Shown here piece after piece: positions 13,068 to 24,127 of a stretch of 64,000 nt of DNA. Where the stretch lies: the NCBI GenBank assembly GCA_018907035.1, contig JACCIC010000004.1:7028001-7092000 (forward strand). The letters run 5' to 3'. Below the pieces are notes generated by a model. That model was not told the origin of the DNA, ran no database searches, and saw only the letters and a list, made by a program, of their open reading frames with translations. Each line of letters opens with the position of its first letter. The stretch's first letter is position 1. This stretch comes from Sycobia sp. Sy_11. Lineage: Eukaryota; Arthropoda; Insecta; Hymenoptera; Epichrysomallidae. The translations under genes were made by a program, and so were the position numbers.

Positions 13068-13940
13068 TCCCTTACATTAGATATATAAATTTAAAAGTAA
13101 AAATATTAATACAATCAATTGTGGTACAAAATTTTTTATATTCGTAAACGAAATAAACTGGAATATAAATAAATAAATATATAATACGTACATACTATCA
13201 CAATTATGTATACTATTTCAATAATAACGTATAAATTTCTAAATTCAATTTTAACTTGACTGGAAACATAATTTAAATACAATTAGATATTTATTTATTT
13301 ATTTAAACGAATTTACAGACTTAAAGTCCTTTAACATAATATTGCATATAATAATAAGGTAATGAAATAAATAAACTGTATAATAGAAGAGAAAAGAAAT
13401 ATACAACATTAAACTAAGTACACAGCTTTTTACTATAAAGTTATAAAACTCAATAAGTTTAATGGTTATTTTACGATTTGACTTTCTTATTCATTTAAAG
13501 TAAAATTAAGTATTACAATAAGTATTATAAGTATAATATTATACTTATAATATTATTATAATTATATATTGTTATAAGTATCTAGTAAATAATATGTATT
13601 TGAAACTGATTACGTAGTGACATTGTTATGAACAGCTATTTTTTTTAAAGTTACTTATGGTCTTATAAGCCTTCGCAATCTATTAGCAGGAGAGTTAAAG
13701 ATAAAAGATAATTGGTGAATTTTAACTGAGAAAAAATAAATAGTCTTACCAAATAAGGATAAATCCTTGTAGGTAGTAGCATAGCACCTTCAATATTTAA
13801 AAATTTTATTTTGTAACTAAGAAATTTTTATAATGTTTCTTGCTCGTTCGATGGCATTTCTACTAGATCGAAGATATTCACTAGATTGCTAGCAATTTAA
13901 TTAAATTATCTTGTCAAATTTTTTAGTACACGACTTTTTT
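13068..13940. other. No gene recognised
   Basis: A+T-rich spacer. It contains a perfect 30-bp palindrome (13,523-13,552) but no supported coding region. Confidence 0.5.
13523..13552. repeat. Perfect 30-bp A/T palindrome
   Basis: The half-site TATTATAAGTATAAT is followed directly by its reverse complement with no spacer. Confidence 0.8.
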
Positions 13941-14128
13941 CATATTATTTAACGTCATTATATTTATGCAATGTACTACTGAGCGACAGAGGTCCGAAAA
14001 TATATTTGTAAATAAAGCAGGTATACATTTTTACAACGGTGCTTTTGGCAATCGGCTCGGACCGGGAGTTGAACTCGGATCACTAAATTACCACTTCTTC
14101 GCTCTAGCGATCGAGCCATTATAGGCCT
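13941..14128 (-). mobile_element. tRNA-derived SINE, copy 2
   Basis: This is the best-preserved head of the family. The minus strand reads GGCCTATAATGGCTCGATCG, then CTAGAGC (A box), and about 35 nt later CCGAGTTCAACTCCCGG (B box). The tail contains TTGTAAAAATGTATACC, CTTTATTTACAAATATATT and GCATAAATATAATGACG, and ends in TTAAATAATATG. An extended, family-shared tail and low copy similarity argue against a functional tRNA gene. Confidence 0.7.
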
Positions 14129-15216
14129 CAAATGAAATTTTCATATTGAGCATTACTCCATATTTATGTTTTTTCATACTATCATGATTTACGAAGAAAT
14201 ATTCAATTTTTTACATTCTTTTATCCCTTGTTATTTTCAACACTAAAATATCATTTGCTAACACAACCGTTTTCGTGAGCGTATTTTTAACCACCTGTCT
14301 TCTTTTACACATGCATCCGCTATATTTGGCCATCTAAATCAATTTACCACTTCTGGCGACCAATTTTTATATTTGTAAAAAGTTAGTATCTAATTTTGTT
14401 TTATTATTATTGTATTATATTTAATTTTAAAAAATTAGTAGTTAATTTAATTCTAATTTAATAGCCGTAGTTGACCTAGTCGCAAGCTTGTTTCCCCGGT
14501 GCTTACACTTACAATCTCTAAAAAATATGTTGTTTCCGTTGCAGCCCGCGCAAAATTTGCGCAAAATTTAAACGACGATGTAACGATATGTAAGAAAAAT
14601 AGTATCGTTCAAGTTCTTAGTGTTGAAAGAATCAATTGGATCAAATGCTATATTCAATGTATAATCAGATATAAACATTAGTTGGAATATATTGAGGAAC
14701 TTGAGATACATTTAAAAAATGATCATAAATGTCAAAGACGTGTTGCTGAATTCAATATCAAAGAAGGGACGTAACCTATCTTTACATAAGCAAGTGGCTC
14801 GTTGAATCATTTTACACCTGGTATAAGATAATCATTTACAAGAATAAAATGCTTTCAATATAATGGATTACATATACAGCTTTGCTCAAAATTCGTTACG
14901 TATAATTCTATCTCAATAAATCATTTCATAAAATGTTTTTTGAATTGTACGTGTAGAGCTTGGGGAGCAAAGGGAGAAAATATTTCAGCAGCTTCGTATA
15001 TCTTATATAAATATCACTTCAGCTTAAAGCTGTCACGTGTATAAAAATTAAAAAATATGAAGAACAAATTTATTTAAATCAGAAAGACGGAATATTTGGA
15101 TAAAAAAAATTAGTATAGAATTCGTTCTGCCACAGGGTATATGAAGCAAGTTTCTAATCTGAAAAATGATTTAAGAAATTCATATAAATATTTCTTTTAC
15201 TTGGTTCTTTAATATA
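14129..15216. other. No gene recognised
   Basis: A+T-rich spacer between a SINE and a mariner relic. Short open frames only, without recognisable similarity. Confidence 0.5.
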
Positions 15217-16402
15217 TGAGGTATGGCTATTAAATAACGGGACTGATATTGTAAAAAATTTATTTTCATCTTATACATAATTATTTATTATCACCTTCAA
15301 TATAAACCCCTTCTCTATCCCTGCAACGCTCCATGCGAATTTTCCATTGTTGGAAACAATGCTGAAAGTCAACTTCTGTCAACTCTTTCAGGACTCTTGC
15401 CACTTTTTTTTAAACAGCTTCTATGAATTCAAATTTCGTACCTTTCAATGCAGATTTCACCTTAGGGAAAAGATAAAAGCCACTTGGTGCTAAGTCTGTC
15501 GAGTAAGGTGGGTGTTCTAATACTGGGATACTGTACTTCGTCAGGAACCGCTTAACAGATAACGCGGAATGAGCTGGCCACTGTCTTGGTGCAAAATCCA
15601 TGATTGGTCCTTCCACATTTCGGGTCGTTTTTTCCTTACTCTTTCACGTAGTTTATTAAGTACCTCAAAATAGTAATGTTGATTAATTGTTTGACCTTCA
15701 GGAAACCCAGTGAAGGTACGCAATACCATGAATATCGAAAAAAATAATCATCATTGCTTTAAATTTTGATTTGCTCATTCTTGCTTTTTTGGCTCTCGGT
15801 GAAGTTCGGGTCTTCCAATGCATGGATTGGCAGTTCGTTTCCGGATCATAAGTAAAAAACCACGATTCATCACATTTTATTACTCTTTCCAATAAATTTG
15901 GATCATTATGAAAGGCATTCAAAGTGTCAGTACAAATATTTTTGCGAGCTGCTTGTTGTTCAATCGTGAGAATTTTCAGTATCATTTTTGGACACACTTT
16001 TCGTATGTTCAAATTGTTACGTAAAATTTGCCGTACACATTCTTTATCAATACCTACAGATTGAGCAACTGCACGAATACTTAATCGACCGTATTTGATG
16101 TTGAAGGACGAACTGGCCGCGAATCATCTAGCTTAGTCGCCAATCAAATCGTCTAACTTTTATTATTAAATCTATAATTGGTTGCATTATCCTCGCGAAA
16201 TTTCGTGTAAACCCTCGAAAAAACTAGCCAAACCTTAAAAACGATCGTAGTAACTACAATGACATTTTCAATTCATTATTAAAAACAATATGACGAGTAG
16301 CACACTACGTGACAGGGGATAGTCAATAATACATGCACCTTTCTATTACCGAGCTGTACTCCGTGTCTTGCTAACAGTATCCCGACTTATTTAACCTGCT
16401 GT
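15217..16402 (-). mobile_element. Mariner element with frameshifted transposase
   Basis: The minus strand encodes mariner transposase in three overlapping frames (about 16,110 to 15,410). The first catalytic aspartate is in KCDESWFFTYDPETN. The family signature PEGQTINQHYYFEVLNKLRE follows, then the second aspartate in SWILHQD, where the frame breaks at the usual NAPAH. The third is in PPYSTDLAPSGFYLFP. The spacing fits the D,D34D mariner class. The left end (GTATGGCTATTAAATAACGG at 15,221) is the probable inverted repeat. A degenerate partner (CCCGACTTATTTAACCTGCT, 16,381) may mark the right end. N-terminal DNA-binding sequence beyond about 16,130 is not readable. The element is inactive. 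Confidence 0.8.
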
Positions 16403-17033
16403 AAGCCGAAACTGCACTGTTTCAATTTTAGTGCCAATTCAGCTTCCTTTGACAATCGTAAGGCCGGTTATAATTTTATTTTGACGTTTTAGTCAACAAT
16501 CGAAAATCTTCAACAATGAATAAACACTAATTTACTTCCGAGCGACCCGAAACACTTTCTTATGAAAATAAAATAACGTGTTCTTGAGGCTAAAGACTGC
16601 ACGATTAAATTGTCATGTCTCATCCTGTATTATAAAAGCTGTTTTTCCCCCTCGCGCTCCCGATTAACAGCATTTACATGTAGCCAAGAATATGATCTAG
16701 CGCGGCATAAACCTCTACTTTCTGCAACGCTTTGAGCCTGTCTTTCATGTTCGACATGGGAAACTTTACTCGCACAGTTGGCTTATTTAATCCACTTACC
16801 GTAGCTACTAATTAGGATTGACTCGTGTATGGAGACACTGTTTTTGTCACATATCTCGTCTTCTTCGATTCTCCAACTATTCATTACATCACTTTCCACT
16901 ATGGGGCAGAAGTACGGTATAGTTTACATTGAAATGGCGTGGCTACCAGTTTGTTTTCAATATTTAGCTCAATGTACTTTGAGAATCCTATCTTGAATTC
17001 ATTCCTTGCAATATAGTCTCATTGCTTATTTAT
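16403..17033. other. No gene recognised
   Basis: Somewhat less A+T-rich than its surroundings. No coding region or repeat family could be supported. It may belong to the same old insertion as the next segment. Confidence 0.4.
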
Positions 17034-17985
17034 TTACTTCACCAGCAATTTCCTTCGCACAATATTCTTAATTACGGAAGTAACTACCTCATGTGCGTTA
17101 ATTCGCTTTTTTAGTGACAGCTGCAGCTGCGAGTCCCGATTGATCGTAAGAATTTTATTGTCAATATGTTCTCTTTTTGTTAAGACAACTGCTCTACCAC
17201 GCACACTTTTGACCAATAGTACAAGTTTGTTATCTTCTATTACATTCTTAACAAAATTTACAGTAGTTTCAGACATTTTCACGGTTTCCTCAATAAGAAC
17301 TGGCAAATTACTCTCCTTCACGAATTCCCTTTTTACCTTCGGATACTCAATCAATACAACATCAGACTGTTTCTTAAATACTAATCTATCATATATCTTG
17401 TAATAGATCACTTGCGATAACTGCGTAAAGTTTCTATTTATAATCGCGTCATATTGTTACACCTCGTCGAACATTTGTTTACGATGACATTTTCTTTAAT
17501 AACTCCGCTTGGTTTGACTTCATTCTCTGTTTTCCGAATCTACTAATACGCTTGATTTATTACTAAACGAAAATTTGTTTTCTAAAACAATCGATTTCTT
17601 TAAGATACAATTCGAACTCACGGAATCTATAAAACCATTTAGGAAATACGTTGCCAAGCTTGACAAATTTATATATTTAGTTCTGGAATATTGCGCGTCG
17701 CAGCCTACTTTAATGATTACACCATTTGGGATTTGGTTTATTGCAATCGAGCGAGATATTACCGACTTCTTTGTATCTATAGCATTTGATTTCGTGCTTA
17801 AGCCAACAATTCTTTGCTATCGATCCGTTCTATCACCGACACCAATATTATTGCCGCGCACTTACGCTATCGCCTCATTTCCTTGTTTCTTACTGTTCAA
17901 AAGCTTTCTCTCGCAGAGTGACACGATATTTCGATATTTTGAGTTAACTGAGTATGACGTCGACAATAGTATGCCCTGATCATTT
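17034..17985 (-). pseudogene. Degenerate coding region of unknown family
   Basis: The minus strand has an open stretch of 125 codons (17,411-17,034). It is rich in Lys, Val and Ile and ends ...NIVRRKLLVK before the stop. Further open pieces in shifting frames lie upstream to about 17,985. The plus strand also shows frames of 87 and 134 codons here. G+C is higher than in the flanks. Frame breaks and transposon relics on both sides suggest a decayed repeat-borne gene. I recognise no domain and assign no function. Confidence 0.3.
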
Positions 17986-18049
17986 TAAGATACTGGAATT
18001 TATTCCTGGAGCGAACATTAAGTAATTACTCTGTATTAATATTAATCAA

Positions 18050-19844
18050 CAGAAATAATATTAATAATTGATAATATTTATTAATTAATTGTTAATAGCG
18101 GACATCTTAACAAATATTTAGCACAATCAGATACAGGTATATATTAGCAGTTTTTTAGCAGTTTTTTTCCCGCTGATAGTGTGGGAAAGAGGATCAGTTT
18201 GCACCCAAGGAGGACTGAGTTTAGTAGGAGAGATTTGTATTTTATTCGAGGATTGTAAATGTTCGATAGAATGTTGAGTTTCAGTTTTAATCCAGCAGTT
18301 ATTAAATATTTTACATTTATTCCAACATACGTAGAATTGGAGTGGAAATCTAAAGTTTCAAGAAAATTTCGAAAGCAGCTTTTTTGTTTTTAAATGTTTT
18401 TTTTTACCACAGCACACTATTTTTTATAATTAATTAAATCTTCTAGGTTCATCGAGTAATTCCATTTTTTCTGCAGCGCTTCTGGGCCTTTTGACGCGGT
18501 CGCATTCAAGATCCCAACACGGTACCGGATTTTTTATTGTTTTATTTTGTTTTTTAGTGTTTCATTTTCAAGGTTTACCGACTATTATCGAATTAGTAAT
18601 GATGTCGACGAAATTATTATATTTTACGCTGAGATTGTTATATTCAGAAGAATTTGTAGTATTGTGCTGTAAGATGATCTATATACATGTCCCAGTTAGT
18701 TCGAATAGAGCTAAGTTTAAAAGATTTCTTAGAGTAAAGATATTTTTCGAGATTTATATCTATAAAAATAGGATAATGATCCGAACTCCAGGTCTCATCA
18801 TGCACATTTACATTTTTTTTGTCACATATGTCTATAGAAGAAAATATTAAGTCAACGTTTGAGGTATAATGTGTATACATATTGATGTATTTTTTCGAAT
18901 CAGTGTTATGTAAGAATGAATTGCAGTTTTCTGCAGAATTAGCAACTCTAATTCCGTTACTATCTGAAAAATCACAGATCCAACAAGCATCGTGTGAATT
19001 AAAGTCGACGACAAAGATGCTTGATTTATATTTTAATAAATTGTGTCCCAATGAACTTGAGAAAGCGTAAAACCTGGAGTTCGACAACATACATAAATAT
19101 TAAGTGCTGGTTTTACATTATTAAAGTGTACACCGCATATTTCGATGGATGCGTTTGGTGATACAATATTATTTATTTCGATAAACGCTAGGCATTGACG
19201 AATTAATATAATAATACACTCGCCTCTTGAGTGGAGCCGATCCTTTCTGAATATTAAAAAACTTGGAAACTGATGGCAATCCTCTTCAATAAGCCAAGAC
19301 TGTGTGCATATTATGACGTCAAAGATGGTAAGGTTTCTTTCAATATCTTGAATCCGTTGAAAAAAGCTTCATATATTCCAATACAAGATTTTTATTGTTT
19401 TTTTTTATTGGGCCCGTAATATTAGCCATTATATCGCTATTATTTATATGAACAAATAAAGTCTTAATTCTAGCTTCAATCTTCGCTTATGCTATCTACG
19501 TTATTCGGATCATACAGTCGTTTACAAATTCTTTTAATGCCATTTCTTAAATTTTTATCAATGTTTTCTTGGTATATGTTACTGAGCATGTTAGAAAGGG
19601 CTGGAATATCATAAATAAAAGTTTGAGCCATGTTTATTAAGTTAGACTTATCGTAGGTAGCCTGAAGAAACTCTATTGTTTTGAGAAAATTCAGTGGATA
19701 TTTTATTTTTTTGAAAAAAATACATACTAAGTGAGAACCGTTCTTAGCGTAAAACTTATCTATTTTAATGAGATTTACAACTTTTATTTGGAATATGTTT
19801 TTTAATTTTTGGTATTTTCTTTGATCAATTTGAATAACGTTCAT
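18050..19844 (-). mobile_element. Non-LTR retrotransposon (LINE) relic, endonuclease part
   Basis: On the minus strand, about 19,420 down to 18,644 reads as an apurinic-type endonuclease, the N-terminal domain of LINE ORF2. It starts near ILYWNIRSF, then CTQSWLIEEDCHQFPSF and FRKDRLHSRGE. A catalytic stretch FVVDFNSHDACW follows, with TSNVDLIF and WSSDHYPIFIDI, the expected D-N-H and SDH motifs. Downstream, NPVPCWDLECDRV is the usual linker to the reverse transcriptase, which is not readable. Upstream, a 122-codon frame (19,844-19,476) may be the end of ORF1, without a recognisable zinc knuckle. Stops and frame changes show the copy is dead. Confidence 0.75.
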
Positions 19845-19902
19845 TATTGTGTTTATTGGCTGGAATTTGCGATTTAAATTCCATTTTCACCAAAAGTCAT
19901 TA

Positions 19903-19904
<2 letters not shown>

Positions 19905-19974
<70 letters not shown>
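19905..19974. repeat. (TA)n microsatellite with (GTAT)n end
   Basis: An uninterrupted TA tract followed by three GTAT-type units. Confidence 0.95.
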
Positions 19975-20637
19975 TTGGAAATGATTTTGAATTCTCTCAA
20001 GCAACTAAGTGAGGTTGTTGCACATGTTTTTGTATTTAGCTAGTTCCGTGCAAACATATCAGAGCTGCGTGGATCCGTTTTAGGGAGCCGCGGATTAACT
20101 TTTGCCTTGAGTAGATCAAATATTTTTTACGAAAACTTTGTATTTGTCATACCTTGTCGATACACTCAAACACTCTTTGTTATATTTGTGAAGAAATGGA
20201 TTTGGTATTATATAATTTGAATATACTTTTAATTAGTCAATACGAAATTTAGTTGTTACCTTTCATTTAGTTTTTATCGAGAAATGCTACCTGCACAAAA
20301 AACATATAGAATAAAAAAAATATATTTTTATAAAATTTACAAATTTGATTAAAAATATTTTTTTAATTTTTACTAAAAACCAATTTGAAAAACCAGCATT
20401 TTTAAGGATTTTTTCGGATTCTATGAAAATTCAAAATATGCACAAAACAACTATGATATTCACAATCAGCAACCCAAAATACATAAATACATAAATTTTG
20501 AGCAAAAGCAGGTGAGCAGAATAATTACAACTACGGCGATAGGCATAACCTATAACTTACTCAGCAGAAACGTTCAGAAGTTTGGACTCGTCGTTTTGAA
20601 AATATTGGACAATATAGTTCCAATCGTAACAGAGCTA

Positions 20638-20640
<3 letters not shown>

Positions 20641-20700
<60 letters not shown>
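20641..20700. repeat. (TA)n microsatellite
   Basis: A pure TA dinucleotide run of about 60 bp. Confidence 0.95.
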
Positions 20701-20703
<3 letters not shown>

Positions 20704-21962
20704 TGAAAGGCGCACAGACCGACCTGTATCTTAGACGTTGAGCTCACACCAGTTGCTTCGTTGGGTTGTACTCTTTTCTGCGTCGATTTATAAAAGTTGG
20801 TGAAATTTTTTTATATTTATTGTGTCTTCAGTTTTGAGTAGAGTGTTATATATCTCTATTCTTTTCTTCAGTTTTTTTTTATTAACGATATTAGACATTA
20901 TAAGTTAGCTTTAGAAGTGTGAGAGAGAAAGAAAGATATAGTCATAGAGTAGGAACCCTAAGAGTAACAAGCACACACTCAGTTTTCATTAGTAGTACAT
21001 CTTTTTCTTCGTAAGGTAACGCTCTTGTTGCTCTGTCTCTCTACTATACTTATAGATTTATCTCTCTCACACCCTGTGTGAACGAATTCGAGCATTAATT
21101 GATCGCGGGTGCGTATTAGGTAGGGTTACAATAACAATTGTTATAATTTTATTAAATTAAATAAAAATTTTAATTACTTTATTGATTAATAAAATAAATT
21201 TACTTTTGATTTTATTTTTCTTATATAGTAGAAAATATTAGACACATTCTCCTCCTTGTACCTGATCATGAATCCGTCTTTCCCTGGATTACTTATAATT
21301 TATCCAAATATATTATTATTTATATAATTTCCATGGTAAGTAAAGGTAAGTCTGAGGAATAAATAACAGCAAAGAACCTACGGTCCAAAAAGATTGTTTT
21401 AACCAATTTAATCCGTTCGGGGTTCTTTGCACCTCTGCTAACGGGTACATCTACCGGGTGTTTAACTATTAAGTACCCCGTTACAATATATATATATAAC
21501 AGGCTCCACATGAAAAATTATAATAAAGCTACATCCCTGAAAAGTCGCTAGTGTAGAACGTTCTCTTTAGTTCTGCAAACCACCGCAATTAATTTCTCTA
21601 GTAATCGCTGCAATCGATTCGGACTTCCGTCAGAGGTATCCAGCACTCTTAAGGTTAGGATGTATGAAAATAAAATTCATAAAATAAATGATTTAGTTTA
21701 TTATTATTATTATTGATATTAATTAAAATTTTGATACCAATATTGTAATTGTAAAATAGACTATTGTTTATTGATAATAGGTTAGATATTTATTAAATAT
21801 CATTAATATAATTTTCTATTTTATTAAAGATAACAACAATATAGTATTAACAGTATAGCAAATGAAATTTCGATTTGTAATTTGTAAACATGTTAAATGT
21901 ATTACTATTATAACTATTGTAATTGACTCAAATAATTAATTTCTATTACTATATTTAGCGAA
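20701..21962. other. Unassigned stretch upstream of mRpL36
   Basis: It includes patches of higher G+C (about 20,700-21,130 and 21,330-21,660) that look unlike simple spacer, but no open frame of meaningful length or known domain. It could hold an old LTR-type insertion or transcribed non-coding sequence. The promoter of mRpL36 should lie at its right end. Confidence 0.4.
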
Positions 21963-22358
21963 ATGAATCTTTCGATACTCAGAAGTTTTCAAGGTGTGTC
22001 AACTTATTTTGCAAAAAATATCATCTCTTCAAGAATACTTACAATTAGTAATAATCCAACAATTCATCAAATATGGAAACAGAATTTTTCTATTCTCAGT
22101 AATTCAAACAACGTAAACTTGTTCAATAATATAAATTTCTTGAAACCAGAATTATTACAATATAATCAAGTTTGTGGTATGAAAGTAAAAGGTCGTCTTG
22201 AACTTCGTTGTAAAGGGTGTTATTATGTTTCAAGACAAGGAAGACTTTATGTTATGTGCAAATTAGCACCACGGCATAAACAAACTCAAATGATGAAATC
22301 ATTTGCAAAAAGACGAATTCTTACATTTGCACATCAAAAGAAAAAACGTGAATGGTAA
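21963..22358 (+). CDS. mRpL36: Mitochondrial large ribosomal subunit protein bL36m
   Basis: An intronless 131-aa protein of the mitochondrial 39S/54S ribosomal subunit. Residues 1 to about 68 form a basic, hydroxylated, Asn-rich leader fitting a mitochondrial targeting sequence. The bacterial-type L36 domain begins at VCGMKVKGRLELRCKGC and carries the zinc ligands Cys83, Cys86, Cys99 and His105, in the order CKGCYYVSRQGRLYVMCK then PRHK. The C terminus is a Lys/Arg tail (QKKKREW), longer than in bacterial L36 (about 38 aa), as expected for the mitochondrial form. The ATG at 21,963 is the first in frame. An AATAAA signal lies 37 bp past the stop. It is independent of its neighbours. Confidence 0.93.
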   Translation: MNLSILRSFQGVSTYFAKNIISSRILTISNNPTIHQIWKQNFSILSNSNNVNLFNNINFLKPELLQYNQVCGMKVKGRLELRCKGCYYVSRQGRLYVMCKLAPRHKQTQMMKSFAKRRILTFAHQKKKREW

Positions 22359-22394
22359 ATAGTTTATAAGTTATAAAATTATATATGTATTAGA

Positions 22395-22400
22395 AATAAA
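22395..22400 (+). terminator. Poly(A) signal of mRpL36
   Basis: Canonical AATAAA 37 bp downstream of the mRpL36 stop codon on the same strand. Confidence 0.65.
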
Positions 22401-24127
22401 AATGTATAAAGACTTTTTTAAATTATAATAAGTATATGTTTATTATATATTAATTGATCAAGAATGTGTAACATTTATTTACATTTATAGTCTTTTAATT
22501 TTTAAAAGATATATATATAAGTTTAATTATATCAGTGCATTTAATAAAAAAGATTAATATCCTGAACTTTTTGTTGAGTCCATATTGAATGAAGTATACA
22601 CAGCTTTGATGGAAACAGATTTAAAAATTTATGAAAAATTCAACATTTTTAAAGAAATCTGCTTTCTAGAATTATTTTGTATGAACTTATCCTTTTTATT
22701 TAAAATTTTCAAAATATTTAAAAGTACTAGAAATAGATTCTAAGATATAAATCTTTACACTAAAAGACACAAAGTTTACGCACACTATGTATAATATACA
22801 TAATATCACAAAACAAATTTAAAATTTCAAAAAATATATAGAATAATAACAAAAATTACGTATTTTTTGGGAACTTACTGATGTTATACAGTTTTGAGAC
22901 TAATTCCTTTCTCAATGTATACACTATTTATTAAAGACTACAAACATATTTTGTTAAATCTATTTCACAGCACAAAATTGTTTGTTCTTCACCTAGGGGA
23001 TAAACTTCTCCCTTGAGATAACTATAGCCAATTGTGTTATGTATCTTTAGTTTCAAATAAATGGACGTTCTCACTACACACAGAAGGCAAACATGCCTTC
23101 ACAATTACCTTCACGAATACCTGTTTCAATATTTTGTATCATAATACAATGTTTTCTTTTTTCACATGGAAGTCTGTATATATGGTATCATCTTTTTTGA
23201 AATTGGTATAATAATTACTTTTACTAATCTTACAAAAATTTAACATATAAAATGTGAAACTTATAGCTTCTTAATTTTTTCAACTAGCTATCAAAAATGA
23301 AGGATTTCTTTTTGCCTCAAAATAATTTAATCTTATTTTACTATTATTAAGATTCTACAATCAAATTTGCTCATAGTCCATTTAAAAATATTTACTAAAC
23401 TGCAAAAGAGTATCAAAATTTGCATATTTTGTAATCGTAATGAATTAATGATTCTTGATTCTATCAAATTGTTCATTAAATAATAAATTTATTACGTTAT
23501 TTTTGATAAATCACAGTTTTATATAATACAATATCAAGTCTTGTTTAATTGTAAATATAATTCAAAACCATTGTTGATAAAAATAAACCTTATTAGGGTT
23601 TTTGAAATTTTATAATAATCCTAATATTTTTCTTTCTTCAAACGAGTAAAAAATTTTAAATGTCTATAATATATTTTTGTTTTTTTTATGACTATTTTTA
23701 GTGTTTCAATAAAATTGAAATAAAAAACTAGTAAATTTTTAGTAATAAAGAACACTATATTTGAATTAAGTATTTTGTTTTAAATATAATTTAGCAATAA
23801 AATATAATTATATACATACGCAGTCAATGTACATAAAGAAAGATAGATAAAAAAGCTATACAAATAAAAGATAACATTAATTATTTTATAACTAATCCTA
23901 ACATTAACAATATATACAATTGTTAAACTAATTAAATAGTTCTAATTATAAGGTAGATGTGAATTTTTTTTGAAAGAAATATAAATATTTACCTTTTCAG
24001 AAATTCAATAACAGAGTCTTATATTGGTAACAAATAAAGTTAGATTGAAAATATGACTAATGTAAAGTTTTATGTTTACTATAAATAAACAAAACAGATC
24101 GTCTCCTATATAAATATAGTGTTATTG
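22401..24127. other. Convergent spacer, no gene recognised
   Basis: A+T-rich DNA between the converging 3' ends of mRpL36 and SLU7. It should contain the SLU7 3' UTR at its right side. No other feature is supported. Confidence 0.5.

Noticed and set aside
13941..14128. A functional tRNA gene
   Set aside because: A and B boxes are present, but the cloverleaf stems do not close well and a long tail shared with other copies shows a SINE.
15286..16130. A functional host transposase gene
   Set aside because: At least two frameshifts disrupt the catalytic core.
20512..20706. Frames reading runs of Tyr-Ile
   Set aside because: They are translations of (TA)n microsatellites. The same applies near 35,194, 37,000, 42,400 and 62,300.
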